Shown here piece by piece: positions 17,073-25,590 of a stretch of DNA of 64,000 nucleotides; position 1 is the first letter of the stretch; each line of letters opens with the position of its first letter. The notes beneath the pieces are model-generated. The model did no database searches. It had not been told where the DNA came from and worked only from the letters and a program-made list of their open reading frames with translations. The stretch covers positions 1,736,001 to 1,800,000 of the forward strand of contig NZ_CP049857.1 of the NCBI RefSeq assembly GCF_011299555.1, written 5' to 3'. Source of the DNA: Dysgonomonas sp. HDW5A. GTDB taxonomy: Bacteria > Bacteroidota > Bacteroidia > Bacteroidales > Dysgonomonadaceae. A program made the translations under genes and the position numbers.

Positions 17073-18155
17073 ATGAAGAACAGAGATTCTAAATTTTTTA
17101 TAGTTTGCCTTATGGCATTACTATTTACTTTTCCGTCTCAGATATTTGGAAAAGACACTAAAAGTGAAAAATCCCAAACCGAAAAAACTCACAAGTTTTG
17201 GGTTTGGCTTAACCCAAACGATAAAGACACCGATGAAGATCTTGCTATCAGGTATAAAAAATACTACGATGCGGGTATAAAAGGTATCTTTTTTGAAGCG
17301 GATAACGAACGCCATTTTAGAATTGCAAAAGCGCAAGGTTTAGAAACCCACCGATGGATGTGGATTATGAACCGAGGTGAGCAATATGTAAAAGAGAATC
17401 ATCCTGATTGGTATGCGATTAACAGAAAAGGCGAATCTTGTTTCGATCAACCGCCTTATGTAGATTATTACAGATGGCTTTGTCCCTCTCGCCCCGAAGT
17501 AGTTGACTATTTAAAAAAGGACGTTGAACAGGCACTTTCTAAAGATTATGTGGATGGAATTCATTTGGATTATATCCGTTACAGTGATGTTATATTAGCC
17601 GTAAATTTGTGGCAGGTATATGGAATCGTACAGACACAGGAACTTCCTCAATACGATTATTGCTATTGTGATGTTTGTAAGAAAAAATTTCAGGCTGAAT
17701 ATGGTGAAAATATCGATTCTATCGAATATCCTTCTGAAAGCCTGTCGTGGAAAAAATTTAGATACGATGCTGTTACAAATGTAGTGAATGAACTGACTAA
17801 AGTGGCGAAAAGTCATGATAAGGCCATTACAGCAGCGGTATTCCCGACTCCTGATGTGGCAAAAAGGTTGGTGAGACAAGACTGGACTAATTGGGATTTG
17901 ACTGCTATTTATCCAATGATTTATCATGGATTTTATAAAGAGCAAACTCCTTGGATCGGGACTGCTGTAAAAGAAGGTTTGAAAGGTCTTAACGGACGTT
18001 TTCCTCTTTATGCCGGATTATATGTTCCCGATTTTAGAGATAAGAATGACTTGCGTGATGGAATCAGATATGCTTTAGATAGTGGAGCGGCAGGAGTTTC
18101 TATTTTCGGACAGGTTGATGATGAAATGCTGGCTCTTCTTAAAGAATTTAATTAA
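17073..18155 (+). CDS. Secreted GH10-like (GHL10-type) glycoside hydrolase
   Basis: The ATG at 17073 is preferred over an upstream in-frame TTG at 17043 because it places a clean signal peptide at the N-terminus (cleavage about residue 26). The TIM-barrel pattern shows 'AGIKGIFFEADNERHFRIAKAQGLETHRWMWIMNR', 'DGIHLDYIRY' (about 163-172) with candidate catalytic acids, and 'WDLTAIYPMIYHGFY'. It contains a Cys pair motif 'CYCDVCKKKF'. This agrees with the putative glycosyl hydrolase-like 10 family. Substrate unknown. A strong terminator follows. Confidence 0.75.
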   Translation: MKNRDSKFFIVCLMALLFTFPSQIFGKDTKSEKSQTEKTHKFWVWLNPNDKDTDEDLAIRYKKYYDAGIKGIFFEADNERHFRIAKAQGLETHRWMWIMNRGEQYVKENHPDWYAINRKGESCFDQPPYVDYYRWLCPSRPEVVDYLKKDVEQALSKDYVDGIHLDYIRYSDVILAVNLWQVYGIVQTQELPQYDYCYCDVCKKKFQAEYGENIDSIEYPSESLSWKKFRYDAVTNVVNELTKVAKSHDKAITAAVFPTPDVAKRLVRQDWTNWDLTAIYPMIYHGFYKEQTPWIGTAVKEGLKGLNGRFPLYAGLYVPDFRDKNDLRDGIRYALDSGAAGVSIFGQVDDEMLALLKEFN

Positions 18156-18176
18156 GAAATTAAATCTTTAATATAA

Positions 18177-18225
18177 AACGAAAAAAGAGTGTAATACAAT
18201 CAGTATTACACTCTTTTTTCGTTTC
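18177..18225. terminator. Strong bidirectional terminator
   Basis: A perfect stem of about 21 bp (18177-18197 with 18203-18224), A-rich and T-rich at the two ends, between two convergent genes. Confidence 0.92.
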
Positions 18226-18243
18226 CATCGTAGTTAATGGAGA

Positions 18244-19251
18244 CTATATTTTCTTTTTTAGGAATATCAGAAGATTAAACGTTCTATAAAGAACTGATAG
18301 ATTGTAAGAGGCAAATTTAGGCTTCCAGATTTGGTTATACTTCTTTTGAGAGATACAAAGTACAATCCATCTACTCCACAAAAATGCAATGAGAGACGCT
18401 TCGTTGTATTTCTGCTTGTTTTTGTTTGAATCTATTATTTTCCAGAACCAAGAATCTAATTGAGAGTAATCTTCAAATTTCTGTTTTACTACTTCTGTTT
18501 TTGAATCAAACTGCTGAAAAGTTATTTTGTGTAGGTATAATTCTTTTTCCGAAGGTTGAAGTCCTATATTCTGTAATTCCTTACAGATTATCTTGTTTTT
18601 GATATTTTCCTGTATTTGGGAATAGGTCACCGAAACATTGTTCGTATGCCAACGGTATCTCAGTAAATAATCAGGGATATTGGCTATTTTATAATTATTG
18701 GCAATTCTGCACCAAAGTTCATAATCTTCCGCATGCTTATATTGGGGATCGAAGTAATTATTTTTCAAAACCTCTCTCCGAAACATCATACTTGGGTGTA
18801 TAAATGGAACCGAGAAAAGCAGATTTATCTGGAGAAAATCATTTGTTTGAAGGTTTAAAATCTTACCTGTTTCATTGTTATTCTCATCAATCACTTTTGC
18901 GTATGATCCGCACATCGCATACTCCTTATTTTCTGCGAGAAAAGCAAGCTGAATTTTAAACCGGTCTTTTTCAGAAATATCATCTGCATCCATACGGGCA
19001 ATATAATCTCCTGTACAAATATCTATTCCTTTATTAAGAGTTGAGATTAACCCTATATTCTGGTCGTTTCTGTGATATTGAATCCGTTTATCAGTATATG
19101 ATTGGATGATATTTTCGGAGGAGTCGGTCGACCCATCGTTAATGATAAGCAATTCCCAGTCAGTAAAACTTTGCTGAATAATACTATCAATGGCTTCACG
19201 CAGATATTTTTCTGTGTTGAATACGGGCATTATGATAGATAATTTGGGCAT
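18244..19251 (-). CDS. Family 2 glycosyltransferase
   Basis: 335 residues, GT-A fold: 'LSIIMPVFNTEKYLREAIDSI' at the N-terminus, 'LLIINDGSTDSSENI' (about 34-48), 'YIARMDADDISEKDRF' (about 84-99), then 'HAEDYELWCRIA' near residue 167. It sits 21 bp downstream of the fucosyltransferase gene, so both are in one minus-strand unit. Likely role: assembly of a fucosylated surface polysaccharide or glycan. Donor unknown. Confidence 0.87.
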   Translation of the reverse strand: MPKLSIIMPVFNTEKYLREAIDSIIQQSFTDWELLIINDGSTDSSENIIQSYTDKRIQYHRNDQNIGLISTLNKGIDICTGDYIARMDADDISEKDRFKIQLAFLAENKEYAMCGSYAKVIDENNNETGKILNLQTNDFLQINLLFSVPFIHPSMMFRREVLKNNYFDPQYKHAEDYELWCRIANNYKIANIPDYLLRYRWHTNNVSVTYSQIQENIKNKIICKELQNIGLQPSEKELYLHKITFQQFDSKTEVVKQKFEDYSQLDSWFWKIIDSNKNKQKYNEASLIAFLWSRWIVLCISQKKYNQIWKPKFASYNLSVLYRTFNLLIFLKKKI

Positions 19252-19272
19252 ATATTGTTTTAAATAACTGTT

Positions 19273-20145
19273 TTATAAAGTGATCCATTCTTTAGGTAAA
19301 AAACCATCAGGATATATTCCAGTATCGCCTTTATACCATTTTTGAGGGGCTACTACCAATTTGCTCGGATTGTTGTTGAGCCATGCCGCCCACCAACTGA
19401 ACGAGCTATTTGCAATAATGTTGTGTTTGCATAAACTCATAAGTTGCATGTCTCTGTAACTATCCTCATTCATGTTCCAATCAATGAACTCATGGTTGAA
19501 CTTTGACAGATCCAGATTTGTCTTAACCCACTCAATTCCATCAGAAAAGATAAAGAAATAAGAGCTATCGATTTGAGATGTAATATATTCTATTGCCTTT
19601 TTATAATATGATAAATCTAAAACCGGCAAATTAGAGTTGTTATTTATATAGTCGCCTCTTCGTATATGGATAGATACCGAGGTCATTTGCTCTATCTTGT
19701 AGCGTATTTTATCGTTTTCTCCGCTTAGTGGTGATCTGAACGTAAAATCTACTTTTAATTGCTCTGAGATCCCTTTAAAATAGTTTTCATTTTGAAAATA
19801 GCCGAAAAGAGTCGTATTCTTCGATAGTAATTCAAATCTTTTATCGTAGTACTGTGCCTTTTCATCACGAAATATACCGAATTTATCAAGAAATGAATGC
19901 CCTATAGTCTTTGAACGGATAGCTCCGAATACTTTAATTGCTATTTTGTTCAGTATTGATTGGCTGATAGGAGCTTCAATGTTAAAAACAGAAAGTTCGT
20001 AACTTCTAATTGTTGCTTTTGTTTTTTTCTGAAGTAGGTATAAATCAACGAATAGGTCGGTGTCGTAACGCATGGATAAAGCTCGCCCGGCAGCATATTC
20101 AAACATTTGATTTCCTAATCCTCCCGAAAGAATGAGTTTTATCAT
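19273..20145 (-). CDS. Alpha-1,2-fucosyltransferase-like GT11
   Basis: 290 residues with the GT11 motifs: 'GGLGNQMFEYAAGRAL' (about 8-23), 'SIHIRRGDYIN' (about 156-166, the GDP-fucose-binding HxRRGD), and 'NSSFSWWAAWLN' (about 245-256). It transfers fucose from GDP-fucose to galactose-type acceptors. It is first in the minus-strand pair, upstream of the GT2. The region upstream is a long A+T-rich gap. GDP-fucose synthesis genes are not in the window. Confidence 0.9.
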   Translation of the reverse strand: MIKLILSGGLGNQMFEYAAGRALSMRYDTDLFVDLYLLQKKTKATIRSYELSVFNIEAPISQSILNKIAIKVFGAIRSKTIGHSFLDKFGIFRDEKAQYYDKRFELLSKNTTLFGYFQNENYFKGISEQLKVDFTFRSPLSGENDKIRYKIEQMTSVSIHIRRGDYINNNSNLPVLDLSYYKKAIEYITSQIDSSYFFIFSDGIEWVKTNLDLSKFNHEFIDWNMNEDSYRDMQLMSLCKHNIIANSSFSWWAAWLNNNPSKLVVAPQKWYKGDTGIYPDGFLPKEWITL

Positions 20146-20938
20146 CGAATAATTTTATTTCATTATTTAAAGTTTAAGACTTCCTATTCGTCTATTTGGA
20201 AGAATGTCTTAATGATTTGCAAATCAATACGCTTTGTTTAGACCTTTATATTTATTTGTTTTCAAAGATAAAAAGAAATTGGAATATAAGAATTGTAATT
20301 TTTGAGATATTTTTTCTTTTTCCTTTCCTGACTGTTCAGGTTATAAATTTATTATTTTCGTTTATATTTATCGTTGATTTTATTGGTTGTTTAATAGTTT
20401 TAATTTATTGATTATTTTTTGCTGTAAAGACTTATTTTTCGACTTATAATTATCTAAAATAATTATTCTATATTTCCTTATTTCATTTATAATTTCTAAA
20501 ATTAGATTTTATTTAAGAATAATCATTGTTTATAATGCCTTTTTTATCTCAAATGAATTTTTAATATTTAAGTTAAATATATTATATAAGTATTCTTATA
20601 TAGAATGTTATATTAGTTAGTATTTTATAAAAGAAATGTTTATGTTAAATATAGTATTTACTATAAAGTTAAATAAGGTATAATATTATAATAATATATA
20701 GTGCTATAAATATTTTTATTTTATTGAGGCAATCAATATTTTAAAATTTATTTTTTTATTAATTTTCTATTTAGAAAACTATCTATTAAATATGGATATA
20801 TAAATATTCTACATTCTACTTTCAAAAAGCTCTTGTTTAACTTTAATTATTGAAGCTGTTTTTTATATTTTGATTCTTTTTATTAGAAATGATTCCTGCT
20901 AAAATTCTTCTGATTTTAAAAGAAAAGATTAATTACTC
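20146..20938. other. A+T-rich gene desert upstream of the flippase
   Basis: About 790 bp, extremely A+T-rich, between divergent polysaccharide genes. No coding frame with conserved character, tRNA or clear inverted repeat was seen. It may hold promoters for both sides. Confidence 0.6.
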
Positions 20939-20967
20939 TTTGCGTTTGGGTTGTTTTTTTACCTTTG
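20939..20967 (+). promoter_or_regulatory. Candidate promoter of the flippase gene
   Basis: TTTG at 20939-20942 and TACCTTTG at 20960-20967, 17 bp apart and 34 bp before the start codon. The spacing is slightly short for the Bacteroidetes consensus. Confidence 0.45.
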
Positions 20968-21000
20968 TTTTTTTAAACTATTTGATAGAACATCGCAATT

Positions 21001-22440
21001 ATGGCTAAAACGTTAAAAGATCAGACGGTTTCAGCTCTTTTTTGGAACTTTATGGATAAGGGGGGACAACAGATTTTTCAATTTGTGTTCATTTTTGTGC
21101 TTGCAAGACTCCTTAGTCCCGATGAATTCGGTTTAATTGCTGTATTGACTATTTTTACTACTGTTGCTAATATATTGCAGGAGAGTGGCTTTTCATCTGC
21201 CCTTATTCGAAAGTCGGATGTTGATGAAACTGATTATGCATCTATCTTCTATTTTAATGTCTCCATAAGTGTAATTATATACATACTCTTTTTCCTATTT
21301 GCTCCTGTCATTGCTAATTTCTACCATAAGCCGGAGCTTCTAACATTATCTCGCTTTTTATTTCTAGCATTCTTTTTTAATGCTTTAGGTGTTGTTCAGA
21401 ATGTGCATTTGATCCGAGAGATGAATTTTCGTGTTAATACGCAGGTTTCTCTTATTGCTGTTGTGGTATCGGGTGTTATTGCCATTGTGATGGCATATCG
21501 CGGATATGGAGTATGGAGTTTGGCTGTCCAACAGGTGATTCAAGCTTTTTTACGTTCGCTTCTGTTGTGGCTTTTTGTAAGATGGTATCCTAAAGCCCGA
21601 TTTAGCTTTGTAAGAATCCGTTCTATGTTTTCATATAGTGGAAAGTTGCTTCTAAACTCTTTATTTAATCAAATTATTGCAAATATCTATCCATTGGTAA
21701 TAGGTAAACGATTTTCGTTCTCAGATGCTGGTTTCTATTCGCAAGCTCGCAAGTTGAACGAGATACCTCAGTCAGTTATTGCTTCTACTTTACAAGGTGT
21801 CGCGTTTCCTCTGCTAAATAAATTTGATGATTTAAAACGGAAAAAGCGTATTTTCAGGAAAATTGTACGTGTAGTAAGCTTCGTGTGTTTTCCGATAGCT
21901 ATATTTACTATTATTGCGGCGGAACCGATTGTTTTGATCGTTTTGCAGGAGAAATTTCGAGGTGTGATTCCTCTTCTTCGAATATTGGTCGTAGGAGGAT
22001 CCGTTTTTCCACTACTTTATATATTATCCTCTTTATTGCAATCATTAGGAAAGTCGGGATTATTACTGACCATTGAGTTTATACGTAACGTCCTCTCGGT
22101 ATTGGTAATACTTATAACGGTAAACTATGGTGTGAATGCTGTTGTTATGGGTGCGAGCTTTGTGCTTATTTTGTCTTTTGTCATTTGTTATTATATAACA
22201 GGAAAGTGTATAGATTATACTTTGACCGAGGTATTTAAAGATATTTATCCATATATAGTTATTGCCTTAATATCTTATGTGCCTGTTCATTTTTTGTCGT
22301 ATATCATAAACAGTATGCTTCTTCTTGTCATTTTCCAATCATTAATAGGTACTGTTATATACTTGGCTCTTTTGAAAATGTTTGGTTCGAAGGTAATGGA
22401 CGATTTTCTTCGGATAATCAGGCGTAAACCTTTCCATTGA
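21001..22440 (+). CDS. Polysaccharide flippase (Wzx/MOP superfamily)
   Basis: 479 residues with about 12-14 predicted membrane helices. The N-terminus 'QTVSALFWNFMDKGGQQIFQFVFIFVLARLLSPDEFGLIAVL' is typical of lipopolysaccharide/capsule exporters (polysaccharide synthesis family), as is 'ESGFSSALIRK'. It would flip undecaprenyl-linked oligosaccharide across the inner membrane. Neighbouring glycosyltransferases on the other strand fit a surface-glycan locus, although no polymerase or chain-length gene is visible. Confidence 0.88.
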   Translation: MAKTLKDQTVSALFWNFMDKGGQQIFQFVFIFVLARLLSPDEFGLIAVLTIFTTVANILQESGFSSALIRKSDVDETDYASIFYFNVSISVIIYILFFLFAPVIANFYHKPELLTLSRFLFLAFFFNALGVVQNVHLIREMNFRVNTQVSLIAVVVSGVIAIVMAYRGYGVWSLAVQQVIQAFLRSLLLWLFVRWYPKARFSFVRIRSMFSYSGKLLLNSLFNQIIANIYPLVIGKRFSFSDAGFYSQARKLNEIPQSVIASTLQGVAFPLLNKFDDLKRKKRIFRKIVRVVSFVCFPIAIFTIIAAEPIVLIVLQEKFRGVIPLLRILVVGGSVFPLLYILSSLLQSLGKSGLLLTIEFIRNVLSVLVILITVNYGVNAVVMGASFVLILSFVICYYITGKCIDYTLTEVFKDIYPYIVIALISYVPVHFLSYIINSMLLLVIFQSLIGTVIYLALLKMFGSKVMDDFLRIIRRKPFH

Positions 22441-22449
22441 TTGATCGCT

Positions 22450-23685
22450 TCACTTTACTTCAGAAACTACGTCTCCATCGTAGAACCGGTTGGTAATTGT
22501 ATCTCCCTCCTTCAGTTCTAGTGAGCTTTTTACAATTTTATTATTTCTTATAGTCAGTGTATATCCTTTTTTGAGGATGTTTTCGGGGGAAATAAGTTTT
22601 AGGAATTGTTCTTTGTTAGTTAATCTATGCTTTTCTTCCTGAATGACTCTTTTTGTGGCATTCTTCAACCTCTCTGTAAATGTGTTGATCTTGTTTAGTT
22701 GATCCTTTGTGTTATCCTTTATTATATAGGAAAAATGAGTGGCTAATGTATTTAGAAATACCGTTTCTTCCGTCAATTTCCGATTTGTGGATGTAATGAT
22801 GGATTCTTGTAATTCATACATGACTATAGCTGCTGATTGTATCCTTTTTATCAGAAATTCGGCAACCGCTGTAGGTGTTTTTGCTCGTGTATGTGCTACA
22901 ATATCCAAGACTGTATCATCTCGTTCATGACCTATTCCTGTAATGATGGGTAAAGGAAATTGGGCACAGTTGGCAGCCAGAAGATACGAATCGAAACTGC
23001 TAAGTTCCGAAGTTGCACCTCCTCCTCTTATTATAATTACAGCGTCAAACTTATCAACATGTTCGTAGATTCGGTCAAGTGCCGATATAATTGATTCTTC
23101 GGTTCTTTCGCCTTGCATGATTGCCGGAAATAAATGCGCATAAAATACGAATCCATCGGTGTTATTTTCCAATTGATTACAGAAGTCCTCATATCCTGCA
23201 GCCGTAGGTGATGATATTACAGCTATGCGATTGGTGACGGTTGGTAACTCTAATTCTTTATTAAGAGTAAGTACGCCTTCTTCTTCGAGTTGTTTTAAAA
23301 TTAAGGCTCTGTTACGAGCCTGATCACCTAGCGTATATGTCGGATCAATATTATGCACATTGAGGCTATATCCATACAATTCGTGAAATTCAACACTTAC
23401 TTGTACCAGAACTTTTAGTCCGGAGCTAAAAGCCTGCCCTGTTTCCGATTCGAAATATGCTTTCAGTAATCTGAAAACATTGGCCCAAATGCTTCCTCGT
23501 GCCTTTGCTATGATATTGCGATTTTTGCTGTCTTTCTCGATGAATTCGAGATAACAGTGACCATTTTGTGCGACTCTGACATCACTCATCTCGGCACGAA
23601 TCCAGAATGATTGAGTGAACGTATTGGCTATAACGCCTCTGACCAGATTGTTTAGCTCGTATAAAGAAATTACAGCTTGTTCCAT
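22450..23685 (-). CDS. xseA: Exodeoxyribonuclease VII large subunit
   Basis: Catalytic subunit of ExoVII. 411 residues: an N-terminal OB-fold domain (about 1-105, 'SFWIRAEMSDVRVAQNGHCYLEFIEKD'), then the catalytic domain with 'ISSPTAAGYEDFCNQL' (about 155-170), 'IIRGGGATSELSSFDSYLLA' (about 218-237), and 'GIGHERDDTVLDIVAHTRAKTPTAVAE' (about 248-274). A coiled-coil region and C-terminal 'GYTLTIRNNKIVKS' follow. It lies downstream of the subtilase gene on the same strand (93-bp gap). The small subunit gene is at 9280, on the other strand. Confidence 0.95.
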   Translation of the reverse strand: MEQAVISLYELNNLVRGVIANTFTQSFWIRAEMSDVRVAQNGHCYLEFIEKDSKNRNIIAKARGSIWANVFRLLKAYFESETGQAFSSGLKVLVQVSVEFHELYGYSLNVHNIDPTYTLGDQARNRALILKQLEEEGVLTLNKELELPTVTNRIAVISSPTAAGYEDFCNQLENNTDGFVFYAHLFPAIMQGERTEESIISALDRIYEHVDKFDAVIIIRGGGATSELSSFDSYLLAANCAQFPLPIITGIGHERDDTVLDIVAHTRAKTPTAVAEFLIKRIQSAAIVMYELQESIITSTNRKLTEETVFLNTLATHFSYIIKDNTKDQLNKINTFTERLKNATKRVIQEEKHRLTNKEQFLKLISPENILKKGYTLTIRNNKIVKSSLELKEGDTITNRFYDGDVVSEVK

Positions 23686-23778
23686 TGGAATGTGATCTTT
23701 AAGTAACGGTAAGTGTATAAAGTAACCTATTTAATGATAACATTATACTGTCCAAAGTAATAAAAAAGGATTGAAACC

Positions 23779-25398
23779 TTAGAATATAATTTTATACGAC
23801 TCTTTTACTCCTATTCCTGAGATGGCTATGATTTTTACGTGTTTGGGATAATCCGGCAAGTAAAAGCTTTGTTCTTGTTCACGAAGCGTGTCTGTCATTA
23901 TTACTTTCCCATCGAGAGTAAGTACTCTGATTGTGTATGTGCTATTGATAGTTTCTCTGTTTTTCAAGACACTAAAATGACCGATGCTATCGGACTTTAT
24001 CTGAAATAAAGGTTCTTTATTTAGAACTTCATCTTCTATTCCACTTGGAGTATTTCCTGCCAGTAAAAAAGCAGTCTTCATATTTGGGATACCATACCCG
24101 TATACCCCGTCAGGGGTTGCATATCTATCGGAAGATTTTCTAATAATATCGAGCAATTCAAGGTTGGTTAGATTCGGAGCTGATTGCCATAAACAGGCAG
24201 CAAGCCCCGACATAATAGGGCCTGAAAATGATGTGCCGTTTGCGAGATCTACTTCTCCTGTACTTGCTATTACTGCTGTTGAGAACCCTACGGCTACAAC
24301 ATCCGGCTTTATTCTGCCGTCTGCCGTTAGTCCTCTCGAGCTGAAATAAGCTATAGTAGAGTCTCTGGCTATTGCTCCTACAGTGAGCACATTTGCAGCA
24401 TCGGACGGAAATGCAATTTTTCCCCAAATATTTGCACCATCATTGCCGGCGCTTACTTCTACGAATATTCCCTTGGATGCGGCCATATTGGCTGCTCTTG
24501 TTATATACGCGGTCTTTCCGTCAAGTTGTTCATGCGTATAGCTTTTTGCCGGAGCATTAAATGTATGATAGCCGAGTGACGCATTTATAATATCGACTCC
24601 TATACTGTCGGCATATTCGGCGGCGGCAGCCCAGTAATCTTCTTCAATCGGGAATTCTGACCGGCTGTCTTCTGAGCGTAATAGCCAGTATTTAGCTTCC
24701 GGAGCCGTTCCTACGAAAATATTAGGGCGATTCGAAGCCAATACAGATAATACCTTTAAACCATGATCGCTGCTTTCAAAGATATTATTCCCATTAAAGA
24801 CAAAGTCTTTAACCCCTTTTATGGAAACATTGTCAAGAAGTAAAATCTCCTTTAGGTTTGTAAACCCGGCATCGATAACAGCTATTTCCATTCCTTTACC
24901 TTTGTAGCCTTCTTTATGGAGAAAGTCCCCATTCACCGTTTTTATTTGAACATCTCCGTATCCATATTCGTCTTTCGGTTTTTCTACAAGTCGTTTGCTT
25001 CTGGGTAATTCTTTTACAGTTGTCCGCGCGGTGTCCCCTTTCCAAACAAAGGTGGTGCTGTCAACGAAATCGAGGTTGTTTATCTTATCAACAAATAGGC
25101 TGTCGGCACAATAGATACTGACAGTTTTAAGCCACTTACTTTTAGCCACTACAGTGCATCCCAGCTTTTCTATTGCGTTGATATATGTCGATGAAATCGG
25201 CAAATCGGAATTGTCGATACTTATGTTTTGTCTTTTTCGGCGTTCAATAGCTCGTTTCGAAAGGAACTTTTCAGGCTTGTCTATTGTATAGTTGGTTTGT
25301 CCTTTGTCCTTAAGATGTATTCTGAACATATAGCCTTCTGAGGCAAATGTATTTAAGTTACATAGTGTAAATATGATTAGAAATATATATTTAGCCAT
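23779..25398 (-). CDS. Secreted subtilisin-like serine peptidase (S8)
   Basis: 539 residues: signal peptide (about 1-19), a propeptide-like region, and a peptidase S8 domain with the triad Asp in AVIDAGF (about 175), His in 'SDHGLKVLS' (about 212) and Ser in NGTSFSGP (about 389). The C-terminal 75 residues resemble a type 9 secretion sorting domain ('YTIRVLTLDGKVI..'), but the usual closing motif is weak. Likely a periplasmic or surface protease. It sits upstream of xseA, possibly in the same transcript. There is no matching regulator. Confidence 0.88.
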   Translation of the reverse strand: MAKYIFLIIFTLCNLNTFASEGYMFRIHLKDKGQTNYTIDKPEKFLSKRAIERRKRQNISIDNSDLPISSTYINAIEKLGCTVVAKSKWLKTVSIYCADSLFVDKINNLDFVDSTTFVWKGDTARTTVKELPRSKRLVEKPKDEYGYGDVQIKTVNGDFLHKEGYKGKGMEIAVIDAGFTNLKEILLLDNVSIKGVKDFVFNGNNIFESSDHGLKVLSVLASNRPNIFVGTAPEAKYWLLRSEDSRSEFPIEEDYWAAAAEYADSIGVDIINASLGYHTFNAPAKSYTHEQLDGKTAYITRAANMAASKGIFVEVSAGNDGANIWGKIAFPSDAANVLTVGAIARDSTIAYFSSRGLTADGRIKPDVVAVGFSTAVIASTGEVDLANGTSFSGPIMSGLAACLWQSAPNLTNLELLDIIRKSSDRYATPDGVYGYGIPNMKTAFLLAGNTPSGIEDEVLNKEPLFQIKSDSIGHFSVLKNRETINSTYTIRVLTLDGKVIMTDTLREQEQSFYLPDYPKHVKIIAISGIGVKESYKIIF

Positions 25399-25590
25399 AC
25401 GTAGTGGAGATATTTGATCTTGTATTAATTATTTACCAAGTGTATTTATATCAAGATTCTTAATTTATATTATAATTAGAACAAATATATGGATGATTCG
25501 TAAGATCGCCAAACTTTGAGTTTTAGATGAGAATAATTATGATTATCTTGCGGGCTTGTTTTAAGGTCACAGAACTGATTCAGATTCTAT

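Noticed and set aside
20196-20411. 71-codon hydrophobic frame in the A+T-rich gap
   Set aside because: Phe/Ile/Leu-rich as expected from random A+T-rich DNA; no start context or similarity.
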